DNA of 64,000 bases from Arthrobacter sp. zg-Y1110 (GTDB lineage: Bacteria; Actinomycetota; Actinomycetes; Actinomycetales; Micrococcaceae), in the NCBI RefSeq assembly GCF_025244865.1, contig NZ_CP104273.1:62001-126000 (forward strand), in the 5' to 3' direction. Under the pieces are notes generated by a model. It had not been told where the DNA came from. It made no database searches and saw only the letters and a program-made list of their open reading frames with translations. Position numbers and translations under genes: made by a program. Positions 8,481 through 15,846 of this stretch are shown here, piece by piece (position 1 is the stretch's first letter; each line of letters begins with the position of its first letter).

Positions 8481-9023
8481 TTGAGCTCTGCTTTCTCCAT
8501 GGCCACTGCCTCCAAGGCTTCGGCTAATGCACGCATGTCCGACGCTTTCAAGAGCGAATCCGGCGCGTTCGACCTTCCGTCCATCCTTGTTGGCGTTGTC
8601 GTAGTCGGCATCCTGACCGCCGGCGTCATGGCTTCCATCTTCGGCGTCATTCCCTTCGCCCAGGACAAGGGTGCTCAGCAGGACCTGAACTCGGTTGTGA
8701 CGGCCCAGGGCGTTTACCTGGCCGCTTCCACCGAGCAGTACGGCGAAAAGGTCAACACCTACGCCGAAAACCTCGGCGAGCTGGCCGAGCCGGGCGTCGA
8801 CCTGATCGGCGACAAGGTTGCTGCTGACGGCGACATCAAGATGGCCGGCAAGGTCGGTGACTTCGTTGCCGTCACCGAGTCCGGTTCGGGCAAGTTCTAC
8901 AAGGTCACTGGCACCGACAACACCCCGACGGTCGTTGAAGCTGACGACCTCGAGGCTGCTTTCGAAGCTGCCAAGACCGCTGCCGGCATCACCGAAGCTC
9001 CGGCAGCCACCCCGGAAGCATAG
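8481..9023 (+). CDS. Probable major type IV pilin
   Basis: The 180-residue prepilin has a leader of about 20-27 residues ending KSESG, then AFDLPSILVGVVVVGIL..., the same helix as the pilin-adhesins. The mature part is ~150 residues, a normal major pilin size, with an Ala/Pro/Glu-rich tail. It has no cysteine pair. Codon use is stronger (many GTC, GGC and CTG codons with occasional GTT/GCT) and it has a dedicated ~140-nt leader and flanking hairpins, fitting high expression. Start TTG 8481 or ATG 8499 is open. The class III site has Asp at +3 and no Glu at +5, unlike classical pilins. Confidence 0.78.
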   Translation: MSSAFSMATASKASANARMSDAFKSESGAFDLPSILVGVVVVGILTAGVMASIFGVIPFAQDKGAQQDLNSVVTAQGVYLAASTEQYGEKVNTYAENLGELAEPGVDLIGDKVAADGDIKMAGKVGDFVAVTESGSGKFYKVTGTDNTPTVVEADDLEAAFEAAKTAAGITEAPAATPEA

Positions 9024-9039
9024 TCAACCCCGCCTTACT

Positions 9040-9073
9040 GATGGGCCGTCCGGTTTTCTCCGGGCGGCCCATC
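9040..9073 (+). terminator. Hairpin between major and minor pilins
   Basis: GATGGGCCGTCCGG pairs with CCGGGCGGCCCATC around a TTTTCT loop. Without a U-run it probably reduces or attenuates read-through into the minor pilins. Confidence 0.6.
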
Positions 9074-9111
9074 GCCGCGTCACCCCCATCTGATCCCCTC
9101 GAACGGAGTTT

Positions 9112-9837
9112 ATGAAGAAGCTGTCGGCTGTTCTTCGATCCGAGCGGGGGGATCTTCTTGTCGGCGCCCTCGTGAGCCTCATCGTCGTGGGCATCGTCAT
9201 GGGTGCCAGCGCGTCCTTCCTTGTCGTTGCCGGGAAGGCCTCCATCACCAACAGCCAGAGCACCTCCCGGACGATCCTGCTCAACAGCACCCTGTCCGAT
9301 GTACTCCCCCGCGCAGCCGACTACACCTCATCTCCTTCCCAGCTGGTTACCGGCAACGGCGTGACGGTGAGCATTTGGCGCGAGGAGGGCGGAGCCGGCA
9401 GCGGTACCGACATGCTTCATGCCTCTGCGCCGCGGAGCGACCGTGAGGACCTGAGTTGCGCTGGGCCGTCCTCCAGCCCCGAGAACTGCGTCACAGCCCA
9501 GGTACCCGTCCGGAATGATTCCGCCGCCGCAGCACCCTCCTACGCCCGACTGGACCTGCTTCCCGGAACCGACGGCGCCAAGTACCGGGTAAACGTCCCG
9601 GAGGGCACTACGGAACTGCAGTACGTCTTCAAAGCCACCGCCGGCGAAGACCCTTCGACCCTCACGTTCACGGCCGGCGACAAGAAAACCACGGTGGACA
9701 TCCCCGAGGACGGATCCGGCTATTACTACGGACGCCTCCTCGTTGAACCGGAATCCACCATCACCGTGAAGACCAAGGGCCCGGCCGCGTACGAGTCCGG
9801 AACCTTCACCGTCTACGAGGTGCCCGATGCCAGGTAA
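9112..9837 (+). CDS. Minor pilin-like protein 1
   Basis: The 241-residue protein has the leader KKLSAVLRSERG, a predicted prepilin cleavage site before DLLVGAL and one hydrophobic helix (~14-38). A polar extracytoplasmic part with two cysteines (LSCAGPSSSPENC) that could form a disulfide follows. The ATG has GGAG three bases upstream. Its stop overlaps the start of the next minor pilin. It likely primes or caps the pilus, by analogy with minor pilin clusters. Confidence 0.65.
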   Translation: MKKLSAVLRSERGDLLVGALVSLIVVGIVMGASASFLVVAGKASITNSQSTSRTILLNSTLSDVLPRAADYTSSPSQLVTGNGVTVSIWREEGGAGSGTDMLHASAPRSDREDLSCAGPSSSPENCVTAQVPVRNDSAAAAPSYARLDLLPGTDGAKYRVNVPEGTTELQYVFKATAGEDPSTLTFTAGDKKTTVDIPEDGSGYYYGRLLVEPESTITVKTKGPAAYESGTFTVYEVPDAR

Positions 9838-10309
9838 CCGCTTCCGCTCCCCCGCCCGGATTCTCAGGAGCGAGGACGGCAACATCCCCGCCTCTGTCGT
9901 CTACGTCATCTTCACGACCCTTTTCCTGAGCATCATCGTCACCTCCCTGCTGGCCTCCATGGGCGCCGCAACGAAGACCAGGAACGACGTCGAAGCCACC
10001 CGGGCCGTATCCGCCGTCGCCGGCGCCTACCTCGACCGGGCCGCAGCCGGAGATGTCCCGGCCGACGGGCAGCTGTGCACCGGCACGATCTGCGCAGACG
10101 TCACCGCAGGCACAAACGCCGCAGGGGCACGCACGGTCACCGTCAAAGCCGCAGCCGGCGAAAGCACCCGGGCCCGGACACTGGACGTCCCCGCACAGCA
10201 GGGCACCATGATCACCGGATTCGACGACGGCCGCCCTGTCTGGGGTCAGCGCCCCGTTGAAGGTGCCGCCCCGGAACCGTCCGAAACCGACAAGCAGGAG
10301 AATCCGTGA
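9827..10309 (+). CDS. Minor pilin-like protein 2
   Basis: The 160-residue protein has a basic leader, a site SEDG|NIPASVV and a single hydrophobic helix (~22-45). The ectodomain has a Cys pair (LCTGTIC). The start overlaps the previous gene by 11 bases, with GAGGTG upstream, so translation is coupled. The mature N-terminus NIP lacks the conserved Glu5. Confidence 0.62.
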   Translation: MPGNRFRSPARILRSEDGNIPASVVYVIFTTLFLSIIVTSLLASMGAATKTRNDVEATRAVSAVAGAYLDRAAAGDVPADGQLCTGTICADVTAGTNAAGARTVTVKAAAGESTRARTLDVPAQQGTMITGFDDGRPVWGQRPVEGAAPEPSETDKQENP

Positions 10310-11022
10310 AAGTCAGCCCGGCAGAAGCCCTGAAGGGTGAACGCGGAAACTTCATGATGCAGGCCCTGGCCGGATCCATCGTGTCCCTGCTGTCCATCGG
10401 CGCCATTGCCGGAGGCATCGCAGGGATCTCCCAGTTCCAGGTCAAGCAGCAGCTGCGCGCCGAAGTGACCAACCAGGCGTCCCTCACCGACTCCACCTTC
10501 CGCGGCGACGTCCTCTGGGCGGCCGGCATCAAGGCCGCCGATGAGCATCACGTCGAATTCACCGTGCCGGGCCCCTCCGGCGGATGCGAAATCTCCTCCT
10601 GGGCCATCGAGCCTGAAGGTGACAGGACCCGTGTCCGGGTCACCACCGTGTCGTATCCGGAAACGGACACCTCAACCGGCCAGGCGAAGTGTGCCGGGGA
10701 ACCCTCCCACGCCTCCGCTGCGGACCTGATAGATGACGCTGCGCCCGAGAGCTCGTTCACGTACTCCAACGCCGCAGGACGGGCCCTGAGCTTCAATGAC
10801 GGCACCCCGGAGGCTGACGCCGACACCGAAAAACCGGCAAACGTGGACGCGGGGGCATGGAAGTCCGTTTCGCCGGCCGCCGTGGCCCTGGATACAGCCG
10901 TGAAGTCCTCCAGCAAGATGAAGACCCCCTTCCGCTTCGCCCAGACCGCAGACAACCTGCACAGCTCCGAGGCGACACCGGATGCACCGGTCCACTTCGT
11001 ACCCGACGGCGACCTGCGCTAG
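10306..11022 (+). CDS. Minor pilin-like protein 3
   Basis: The 238-residue protein has the leader ...LKGERG and then NFMMQALAGSIVSLLSIGAIAGG as membrane helix. The ectodomain holds two cysteines (GGCEISS and AKCAGE). The GTG start overlaps the preceding TGA and has GGAG. It is the last gene of the pilus operon. Confidence 0.62.
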   Translation: MKVSPAEALKGERGNFMMQALAGSIVSLLSIGAIAGGIAGISQFQVKQQLRAEVTNQASLTDSTFRGDVLWAAGIKAADEHHVEFTVPGPSGGCEISSWAIEPEGDRTRVRVTTVSYPETDTSTGQAKCAGEPSHASAADLIDDAAPESSFTYSNAAGRALSFNDGTPEADADTEKPANVDAGAWKSVSPAAVALDTAVKSSSKMKTPFRFAQTADNLHSSEATPDAPVHFVPDGDLR

Positions 11023-11138
11023 AGCCTGCTCCGTCCGAAACCGTAGTGAAAGTCTGGCAGGATGCTCATTGGCAACCGGTGGACGCCGGATGACGTTACT
11101 TCGTCCTGCCGACAATGACGTTTCCTATGGGGGAGATT

Positions 11139-11663
11139 TTGAAGAAGACTGTTACCGCCGCGTTTGTGGCACTGCTGGCACTGACTGCTACCGGCTGCGG
11201 CCAGGATGAGAAGGAAGCTGCCGCTGCCCCGGCGGCAACCCAGGAGGCAGCGGCCGACGAGAATTCGTTCGCTTCTTTCATGCAGGGCACCTGGCTTTGC
11301 GAGGGCGAGACTGAATTCGTCCGGGCCCACCTGCCTTTCCCCGGCATGAGCGTTGGTTCTTACAGGCTGGACGAGGGGAAATTCATCGTCGGCGACGGGA
11401 CAATGCAGTTCATTGTTGACGACGGCGCACTGACGGTCGACGCCGACTGGGAACTTGAAGGACGGACGCTGACCGTCACCACCGACTACGGCACTCAGGT
11501 TATCGAGAACATGCCCGAGACATTCGAGTACGCTCTGGAGCCGGTCGACACCACGTTCGTGGGAGCAGACGGGAAGGAAGATAAGACCATCCGGATCCAG
11601 GCCCTGGGCGAGCGGCAGATCTCCATCAAGAACGAATACGCGTCTCACTGCACGAAGTCCTAG
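11139..11663 (+). CDS. Lipoprotein of unknown function
   Basis: A signal peptide MKKTVTAAFVALLALTATGC ends in a lipobox (TATGC), followed by an Ala/Glu-rich linker and a ~120-residue beta-rich domain with WLCEGE near its start and a late Cys (SHC), a possible disulfide. The start is uncertain. TTG 11139 gives a clean lipoprotein with GGGGGAG just upstream. ATG 11115 would add eight residues. It may be an extracytoplasmic accessory of the pilus, judged only by position. Confidence 0.6.
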   Translation: MKKTVTAAFVALLALTATGCGQDEKEAAAAPAATQEAAADENSFASFMQGTWLCEGETEFVRAHLPFPGMSVGSYRLDEGKFIVGDGTMQFIVDDGALTVDADWELEGRTLTVTTDYGTQVIENMPETFEYALEPVDTTFVGADGKEDKTIRIQALGERQISIKNEYASHCTKS

Positions 11664-11674
11664 CCCTGGCGGCC

Positions 11675-11724
11675 AACAAAAAGCACCCCGGCACTGCATT
11701 GCGCAGACCGGGGTGCTTTTTGTT
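11675..11724. terminator. Bidirectional terminator between convergent genes
   Basis: CAAAAAGCACCCCGG and CCGGGGTGCTTTTTG form a long stem with A- and T-runs on both sides, serving the lipoprotein (+) and the 11729 gene (-). Confidence 0.9.
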
Positions 11725-11728
11725 GGGG

Positions 11729-12250
11729 TTAGCCTTCGGTGGCGAAAACCTCTGCCAGGCCGAGGGACTCGACGCTGTCCAGGAAGGTTGTTTCCGTGTA
11801 CGGGTCCATCCACAGGATGTTGCCGGCAGGCCGCGGCGTTGTCGTGTACGGGGCGTAACCGGAGGCAACCAGCACCAACGGGAAGGTCCTGTCCCAGGAG
11901 GCGATCTCGTCGATCTTCTCGGAGCGGTCCGTGAAGATGGTCGTCAGCGTGTCCTCGTCCTCCACGGACGGGTCGAAGATCCCGGCGTTGGCTGCATCGG
12001 CGGCGACAACCTGCTGGTGCATGTTCGCCAGGGCAACAGATGCCTTGTAGCGCAGCCACATGGCTGTGTCGTCACCTTCGGAGTCCTCGGGCAGCTCGTC
12101 GTATCCCTCAACAAGCTGGGCGACGAGTTCGGTGCGGGTGTCGGCGAAGATGGCTGCGCTCTGGGTTGCCATCGAGAAGGGGAACGGCGTGCCGTCTTCA
12201 CGGACGGGCAGCTGGGACGGGAAATCGCCTTCAATAACAATGTGGGCCAT
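11729..12250 (-). CDS. Unknown protein, 173 aa
   Basis: No family recognised. It is an acidic, soluble protein without signal peptide. The central region is helical (TRTELVAQLVEGYDELPED) and the C-terminal part is mixed. ATG follows AGGAG by ten bases. The promoter (class B) lies inside the 3' end of the upstream dNMP kinase gene, and its CGCATAG box supplies that gene's TAG stop. Confidence 0.6.
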   Translation of the reverse strand: MAHIVIEGDFPSQLPVREDGTPFPFSMATQSAAIFADTRTELVAQLVEGYDELPEDSEGDDTAMWLRYKASVALANMHQQVVAADAANAGIFDPSVEDEDTLTTIFTDRSEKIDEIASWDRTFPLVLVASGYAPYTTTPRPAGNILWMDPYTETTFLDSVESLGLAEVFATEG

Positions 12251-12290
12251 GGTGTTCAAACTCCTAAAGTTGGTTTTCGTCTATTAGCTT

Positions 12291-12319
12291 CTATGCGGCC
12301 AAAGCCGTGATGGGTGACA
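12291..12319 (-). promoter_or_regulatory. Class B element embedded in the end of the dNMP kinase gene
   Basis: TGTCACCC-N14-CGCATAG read on the minus strand. The terminal TAG is the stop codon of the kinase gene, so coding and regulatory sequence overlap. Confidence 0.55.
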
Positions 12320-13058
12320 GGTTTATTGCCTGGTCTATCCGGCGGGCCAGATCTTCGAGGCTTCCGTCGTTGGCCACGGTGGCCGCAATGAACCGCGGGT
12401 CGAGTCCCTTTTCGGAGGAATGGCCGTTGACCGGGCCGACTCCGGGGCGGGTGATCTCGATGATGCGGCCGCCGTTCCCGACAACCCATTCCGCTTCGGA
12501 TGCGAACCGGACATCGGTCATGACGACGTCGGTGACACCTGCAGCGTGGATCTTCTGCTCTACCTTGACCACCCAGACGTCCTCGCCGTAGTTGGACCGG
12601 CACAGTTCCGTTGCGTAGACCTGCAGCATGCGGCGCACCTCAGGGCCGTGGAGGCGGTGGTCCTTGGCGGCCTCCCAGTCTCCGTCCAGCTGCTCCAGCA
12701 GGCCCGCCATGGTGGTGCCGCCGTCGAGCATCGGATCCAGGATCATCAGGTCATCCACGAGCTCTGAGTCCGGACGGTGGTCGGAGAATTCGGCTGCGAT
12801 CAGGGCCTTGTACGCCTGCAGGGTGCGCCGGACCTCGGCTCCGTACGCGCGGTGGCCGGCAGCAGCATCCCAGCCGCCTGCGGACTCCGCCAGCATGGCA
12901 AGGGACAGGGTTCCGTCGAGGCGGAAGTCCAGTGCGGCCATCTGCTCCTTCAGGGTGTCCCCGAAGGCAAAACGGGTGGCGTTGTGGTGCTCGACCAGGT
13001 GCATGCCGGCGGTGTCCTTGCCGGAGCGGGCGAAGCCGTGCAGTCCAGTGATGTTCAT
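12291..13058 (-). CDS. Deoxynucleoside monophosphate kinase-like P-loop protein
   Basis: The 255-residue protein begins MNITGLHGFARSGKDTAG, a P-loop of the form GxxGxxxSGKDT found in phage and plasmid dNMP kinases. It has FAFGDTLKEQM (the substrate-binding FADxLK motif), a mid-protein RxxLQ..GtE-like segment (RMLQVYATELCR) and a GHSSEKGLD segment typical of that family. It would phosphorylate dNMPs to feed replication. A ~35-residue segment (AYGAEVRRTLQAY, then HGPEVRRMLQVY) looks repeated. The start is ATG after GAAAGG. Confidence 0.72.
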   Translation of the reverse strand: MNITGLHGFARSGKDTAGMHLVEHHNATRFAFGDTLKEQMAALDFRLDGTLSLAMLAESAGGWDAAAGHRAYGAEVRRTLQAYKALIAAEFSDHRPDSELVDDLMILDPMLDGGTTMAGLLEQLDGDWEAAKDHRLHGPEVRRMLQVYATELCRSNYGEDVWVVKVEQKIHAAGVTDVVMTDVRFASEAEWVVGNGGRIIEITRPGVGPVNGHSSEKGLDPRFIAATVANDGSLEDLARRIDQAINLSPITALAA

Positions 13059-13092
13059 GGTGCCTTTCAAGTCGGGATTGCTCTACTTATCT

Positions 13093-13121
13093 CTATGCGT
13101 GCAAAAGCCGGGCGGGTGACA
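13093..13121 (-). promoter_or_regulatory. Class B element of the dNMP kinase gene, overlapping a terminator stem
   Basis: TGTCACCC-N14-CGCATAG on the minus strand. The TGTCACCC box lies in the descending side of the terminator hairpin at 13107-13147. Confidence 0.55.
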
Positions 13122-13147
13122 GGTTTTTGGTTCCTGGCCCGCCCGGC
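13107..13147 (-). terminator. Terminator after the PH-domain gene, overlapping the next promoter
   Basis: On the minus strand GCCGGGCGGG pairs with CCCGCCCGGC and is followed by TTTT. Confidence 0.7.
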
Positions 13148-13171
13148 TGAAGTGGGGATGCCCGCGGTGTC

Positions 13172-13771
13172 CTAGAAGGCGCTCATGCCCGGCATCGAGG
13201 CGGCAGCCGAGTTGTGGTAGACCATGTCCTTCAGCGTCTGCTCGACTTTCAGCGCGTGCGGGACGTCGGAGAAGATCACGCGGTTGCCGGACTGGGCCGC
13301 TTCACCGTTGGCGGCGTTGATGATCACCAGGGTTCCGCAGCGGAAGATCCGGTCCAGGATTCCCCGGTCGACGTGGATGTCCGACACCCGGGTCAGCTGG
13401 GAGCTGATGGACTTCTTGTACAGCACGCCCTCGCGGATGATCAGCTGTTTGGTGGTCACGATGTAGACCTTCTTCCACCACTGCAGGATCGGCCAGGCAG
13501 CGTAGTGGATGGCCAGGGCGCATGTGATGGCCTGCAGGCCCAGGTACAGCCACCCCTCGAGCATGTCCCGCGGCACGAACATGTAGCAGGCGACAGCCGC
13601 GGCCAACAGAATAAGCCACGTCACGGCCGGCACAAACAGGACCTTGGGGTGGGTGCGCAGCAGGTAGACGGCTTCCTCGCCGGGATTCAGGCGGACATCC
13701 CTGGGAAGGGTCACCGTGCTGGCGCGCGGCGCGGGCTGGGCGCCGGGCGCTTCAGTATCAAAGGTGCTCAT
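13172..13771 (-). CDS. Membrane protein with bacterial PH domain
   Basis: The 199-residue protein has a polar N-terminus, two adjacent membrane segments (~45-65 and ~72-92) and then a bacterial PH domain (YIVTTKQLIIREGVLYKKSISSQ...VSDIHVDRGILDRIF), the arrangement of YdbS/YdbT-type proteins. Molecular function in this family is poorly defined, with membrane or lipid association expected. Start ATG follows ATAGGAA. Confidence 0.75.
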   Translation of the reverse strand: MSTFDTEAPGAQPAPRASTVTLPRDVRLNPGEEAVYLLRTHPKVLFVPAVTWLILLAAAVACYMFVPRDMLEGWLYLGLQAITCALAIHYAAWPILQWWKKVYIVTTKQLIIREGVLYKKSISSQLTRVSDIHVDRGILDRIFRCGTLVIINAANGEAAQSGNRVIFSDVPHALKVEQTLKDMVYHNSAAASMPGMSAF

Positions 13772-13801
13772 GTGTTCCTATCGGGATTGGCGTGGAGCCT
13801 G

Positions 13802-13840
13802 AAAAGGCCGGGCCCGCGTGATGCTGCGGACCCGGCCCGG
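13802..13840 (-). terminator. Terminator after the first GGQYA-module gene
   Basis: GGCCGGGTCCGC pairs with GCGGGCCCGGCC and is followed by TTTTC on the minus strand. Confidence 0.8.
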
Positions 13841-13852
13841 TGGAGATGGGTG

Positions 13853-15415
13853 TTAGACGGCGCCCGCGGCGGCCGGCCGGCGGCGGCGTTCGGCGTCGGT
13901 GATCCGGGCCATGGCCAGTGCGTTCTCCCTGGCCCAGGACTCCATGCGCAGCGCGTCAGCCTGACCGGGTGCAAAGGTGTCGACCGGTGCGTCGTTGACG
14001 GAACGCTTCAGCGAACCGTCTGGCTCGACGTCGATGCGGGCCTCGTAGGATCCTGCGCTGATGCTGACCTCTGCCCGGCGGGCGGGGCCGTTGCCGCGGA
14101 CATCGAACCCGGCGGCGCTGCCGGAGCCCTGGAGTGCTTCGACCTCGCGCCGGTACACGCGGTTGTCCATGATCGGGTTGACCAGGTGTGCAGGACGGGC
14201 CGGTGCCGCCTTGGGGGCTCCCGGCTGTGCTGCAGCTCGTGCCGGTGCCTTCTTCAGTCCGGGTGCGCGTACCGGTGCCTTCGGGGCCGTTGCCTGGGCG
14301 GCAGGCTTCGCGGGTGCAGCTGCCGGGGCGGCTTTCGGTTCCGCTGCGGCTGCCTTGGCCGGTGCTTCCTTAGCGGGGGCTTCGACCTGGACGCCGTGTG
14401 ACCGGCTGCCGGCGACAATCTCGGCGCGGCGGCGGGCACGTTCGGTGTGCTCCGGGTTCAGGTCGGCTGCCGGGCGGTGGCCCTTCGGGCAGACGTGCGT
14501 GACCTCGATGTTGCTGAAGCGTCCGCAGTTCCCGCAGCGTTCAACGCCGGCGCCCTGGACGGTGCGTACGAGCTTGTTGAACACGGTGCCCGGGCGTTCG
14601 GAATTGGCCATGGCTGCGAAGGTGAACTCATTCACGCGGTGCCCGTACAGCTTGTCGCCGATGCGGGTCGCCATCGTGTTGGTCGCCGGATCGTAGCCGA
14701 CCTCGTCGATGAAGGATGAGGAGATCGGATTCATCTCCGCGCCCTTGGCTGCTTCACGCTTGCGGCGGGCCTTGATGAGGTTGTCCACCCCGGCCAGTGC
14801 CACGGAGGGGCGGCGGGATTCCAGGACGGCGGCAACGGCTTCGGACACCATGACGGAAGCTTCAGTGCCCTCTGCGCCGCCCAGATGGGTGGTTTCCCAG
14901 GAGTGCGGGCCGGTCTTGGTGACGCGGACCCAGGTCTGCTTCGGCTCGCCGCCGCGGATGGCCACCGAAACGGGGACGTCGAATGTGGGGTTGCCGTGGT
15001 CGCCGGAGTAGCGCTTGATGGACGTGGCGGAGGGCATGCGAAGGTCGATGTCCTTGTTGCCGTAGTTCATCCGGTGCGTGCGCCGCTTGCCTGACATTGC
15101 CTGGCCGAGGGTCTGGGCCGGGGTGTAGTCGTCGGGCATCTGCGGGTAGCTCTTGCCCTTGTCTGCACCGTATTCGGCGCTGACGAAGTTCCGGTTCCAC
15201 CATTCCTCGCGGTCAGCGGCGGTCTTGGGCGACGTCGCCGCCGTGAGGGTTGTTGCAGGAACATAGCCGCCGGCCTTGAGCAGTTCGCGCCGTTCCGCCA
15301 TGCTCTGGCGGTGGGCGAAGCTGCTGAGGGCGATCCCTGCTTCGGGGTGTGCTGCGGTCGCGTACTGGCCACCGATGGGAATGCCCATAGGCTGGCGATT
15401 CTGTGCTGGTCTCAT
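13853..15415 (-). CDS. GGQYA-module protein 1 with a zinc-ribbon-like motif
   Basis: The 520-residue protein starts with the shared N-terminal module (GIPIGGQYATAAHPE at ~10-24). A central region has CGNCGRFSNIEVTHVCPKGH, a C-x2-C-x10-C-x3-H zinc-ribbon-like motif. A ~90-residue Ala/Pro-rich linker follows, then a ~110-residue C-terminal domain (VSISAGSYEARIDVEPDG...). ATG follows the CACACAG element by eight bases. A longer upstream reading frame has no ribosome site. No catalytic motif is recognised. A large, modular, polyvalent-type protein is the closest description. Confidence 0.65.
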   Translation of the reverse strand: MRPAQNRQPMGIPIGGQYATAAHPEAGIALSSFAHRQSMAERRELLKAGGYVPATTLTAATSPKTAADREEWWNRNFVSAEYGADKGKSYPQMPDDYTPAQTLGQAMSGKRRTHRMNYGNKDIDLRMPSATSIKRYSGDHGNPTFDVPVSVAIRGGEPKQTWVRVTKTGPHSWETTHLGGAEGTEASVMVSEAVAAVLESRRPSVALAGVDNLIKARRKREAAKGAEMNPISSSFIDEVGYDPATNTMATRIGDKLYGHRVNEFTFAAMANSERPGTVFNKLVRTVQGAGVERCGNCGRFSNIEVTHVCPKGHRPAADLNPEHTERARRRAEIVAGSRSHGVQVEAPAKEAPAKAAAAEPKAAPAAAPAKPAAQATAPKAPVRAPGLKKAPARAAAQPGAPKAAPARPAHLVNPIMDNRVYRREVEALQGSGSAAGFDVRGNGPARRAEVSISAGSYEARIDVEPDGSLKRSVNDAPVDTFAPGQADALRMESWARENALAMARITDAERRRRPAAAGAV

Positions 15416-15422
15416 GCCTACT

Positions 15423-15432
15423 CTGTGTGCGG
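15423..15432 (-). promoter_or_regulatory. Class A-variant element (CCGCACACAG) of GGQYA-module protein 1
   Basis: Seven bases lie between the core and the ATG. No GGTGAGAG-like box at the usual distance. Confidence 0.55.
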
Positions 15433-15479
15433 CCGGAACCGTTTTGGAGCAGTCCGGCGCCCGGCGCCCGAAGGCGGAC

Positions 15480-15722
15480 CTAGATTCCCAGTGCCCGCTT
15501 GGCTGCCTCATGCGTGCGGTGGATGAAGCCGGAGTCAACCTGGGTTCCGTCGAGCCGGGCGCAGTGCAGGTCGATGGCCTTATCGAAATCGGCCAGGAGC
15601 GCGCGGTCGGCCAGGGACGGAGCCGGAAGCCGGTTGAGGTAGACGGTTGCCTTCTGGATGTTGGAAATGACCGGTTCGGTCCGTGCGTGCTCGGAAACGG
15701 TGGCGGCGGGGGTGGCGATCAT
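15480..15722 (-). CDS. Small unknown protein, 80 aa
   Basis: It is mostly helical (ISNIQKATVYLNRL, LADFDKAIDLHCARLDG) and ends in TRTHEAAKRALGI-like sequence. ATG with AAGAGG upstream. It lies between a consensus class A element and GGQYA-module protein 1 and is probably co-transcribed with it. Confidence 0.6.
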   Translation of the reverse strand: MIATPAATVSEHARTEPVISNIQKATVYLNRLPAPSLADRALLADFDKAIDLHCARLDGTQVDSGFIHRTHEAAKRALGI

Positions 15723-15756
15723 GGTGCCTCTTTCGACGATGCAGGGGGTACTCCCT

Positions 15757-15788
15757 CTATGTGTGCGGCCGGGCCGGGACCTCTCACC
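15757..15788 (-). promoter_or_regulatory. Class A start-associated element, consensus form
   Basis: On the minus strand it reads GGTGAGA, 18 bases, CACATAG, within the wider core CCGCACACATAG. The A class recurs about 29 times in the window on both strands, always just ahead of a gene. Good copies keep exactly 18 bases between the two boxes, as -35 and -10 boxes or two operator half-sites would. Here the ATG is 35 bases further on. It serves the 15480 gene. Confidence 0.75.
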
Positions 15789-15795
15789 GCACACA

Positions 15796-15836
15796 AAAGG
15801 CCGGGACCGCCCCCGTAATGGAGACGGTCCCGGCCC
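15796..15836 (-). terminator. Terminator after the MoxR-like gene
   Basis: GGCCGGGACCG pairs with CGGTCCCGGCC and is followed by TTTTG on the minus strand. Confidence 0.85.
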
Positions 15837-15846
15837 GTGGCTGCCG

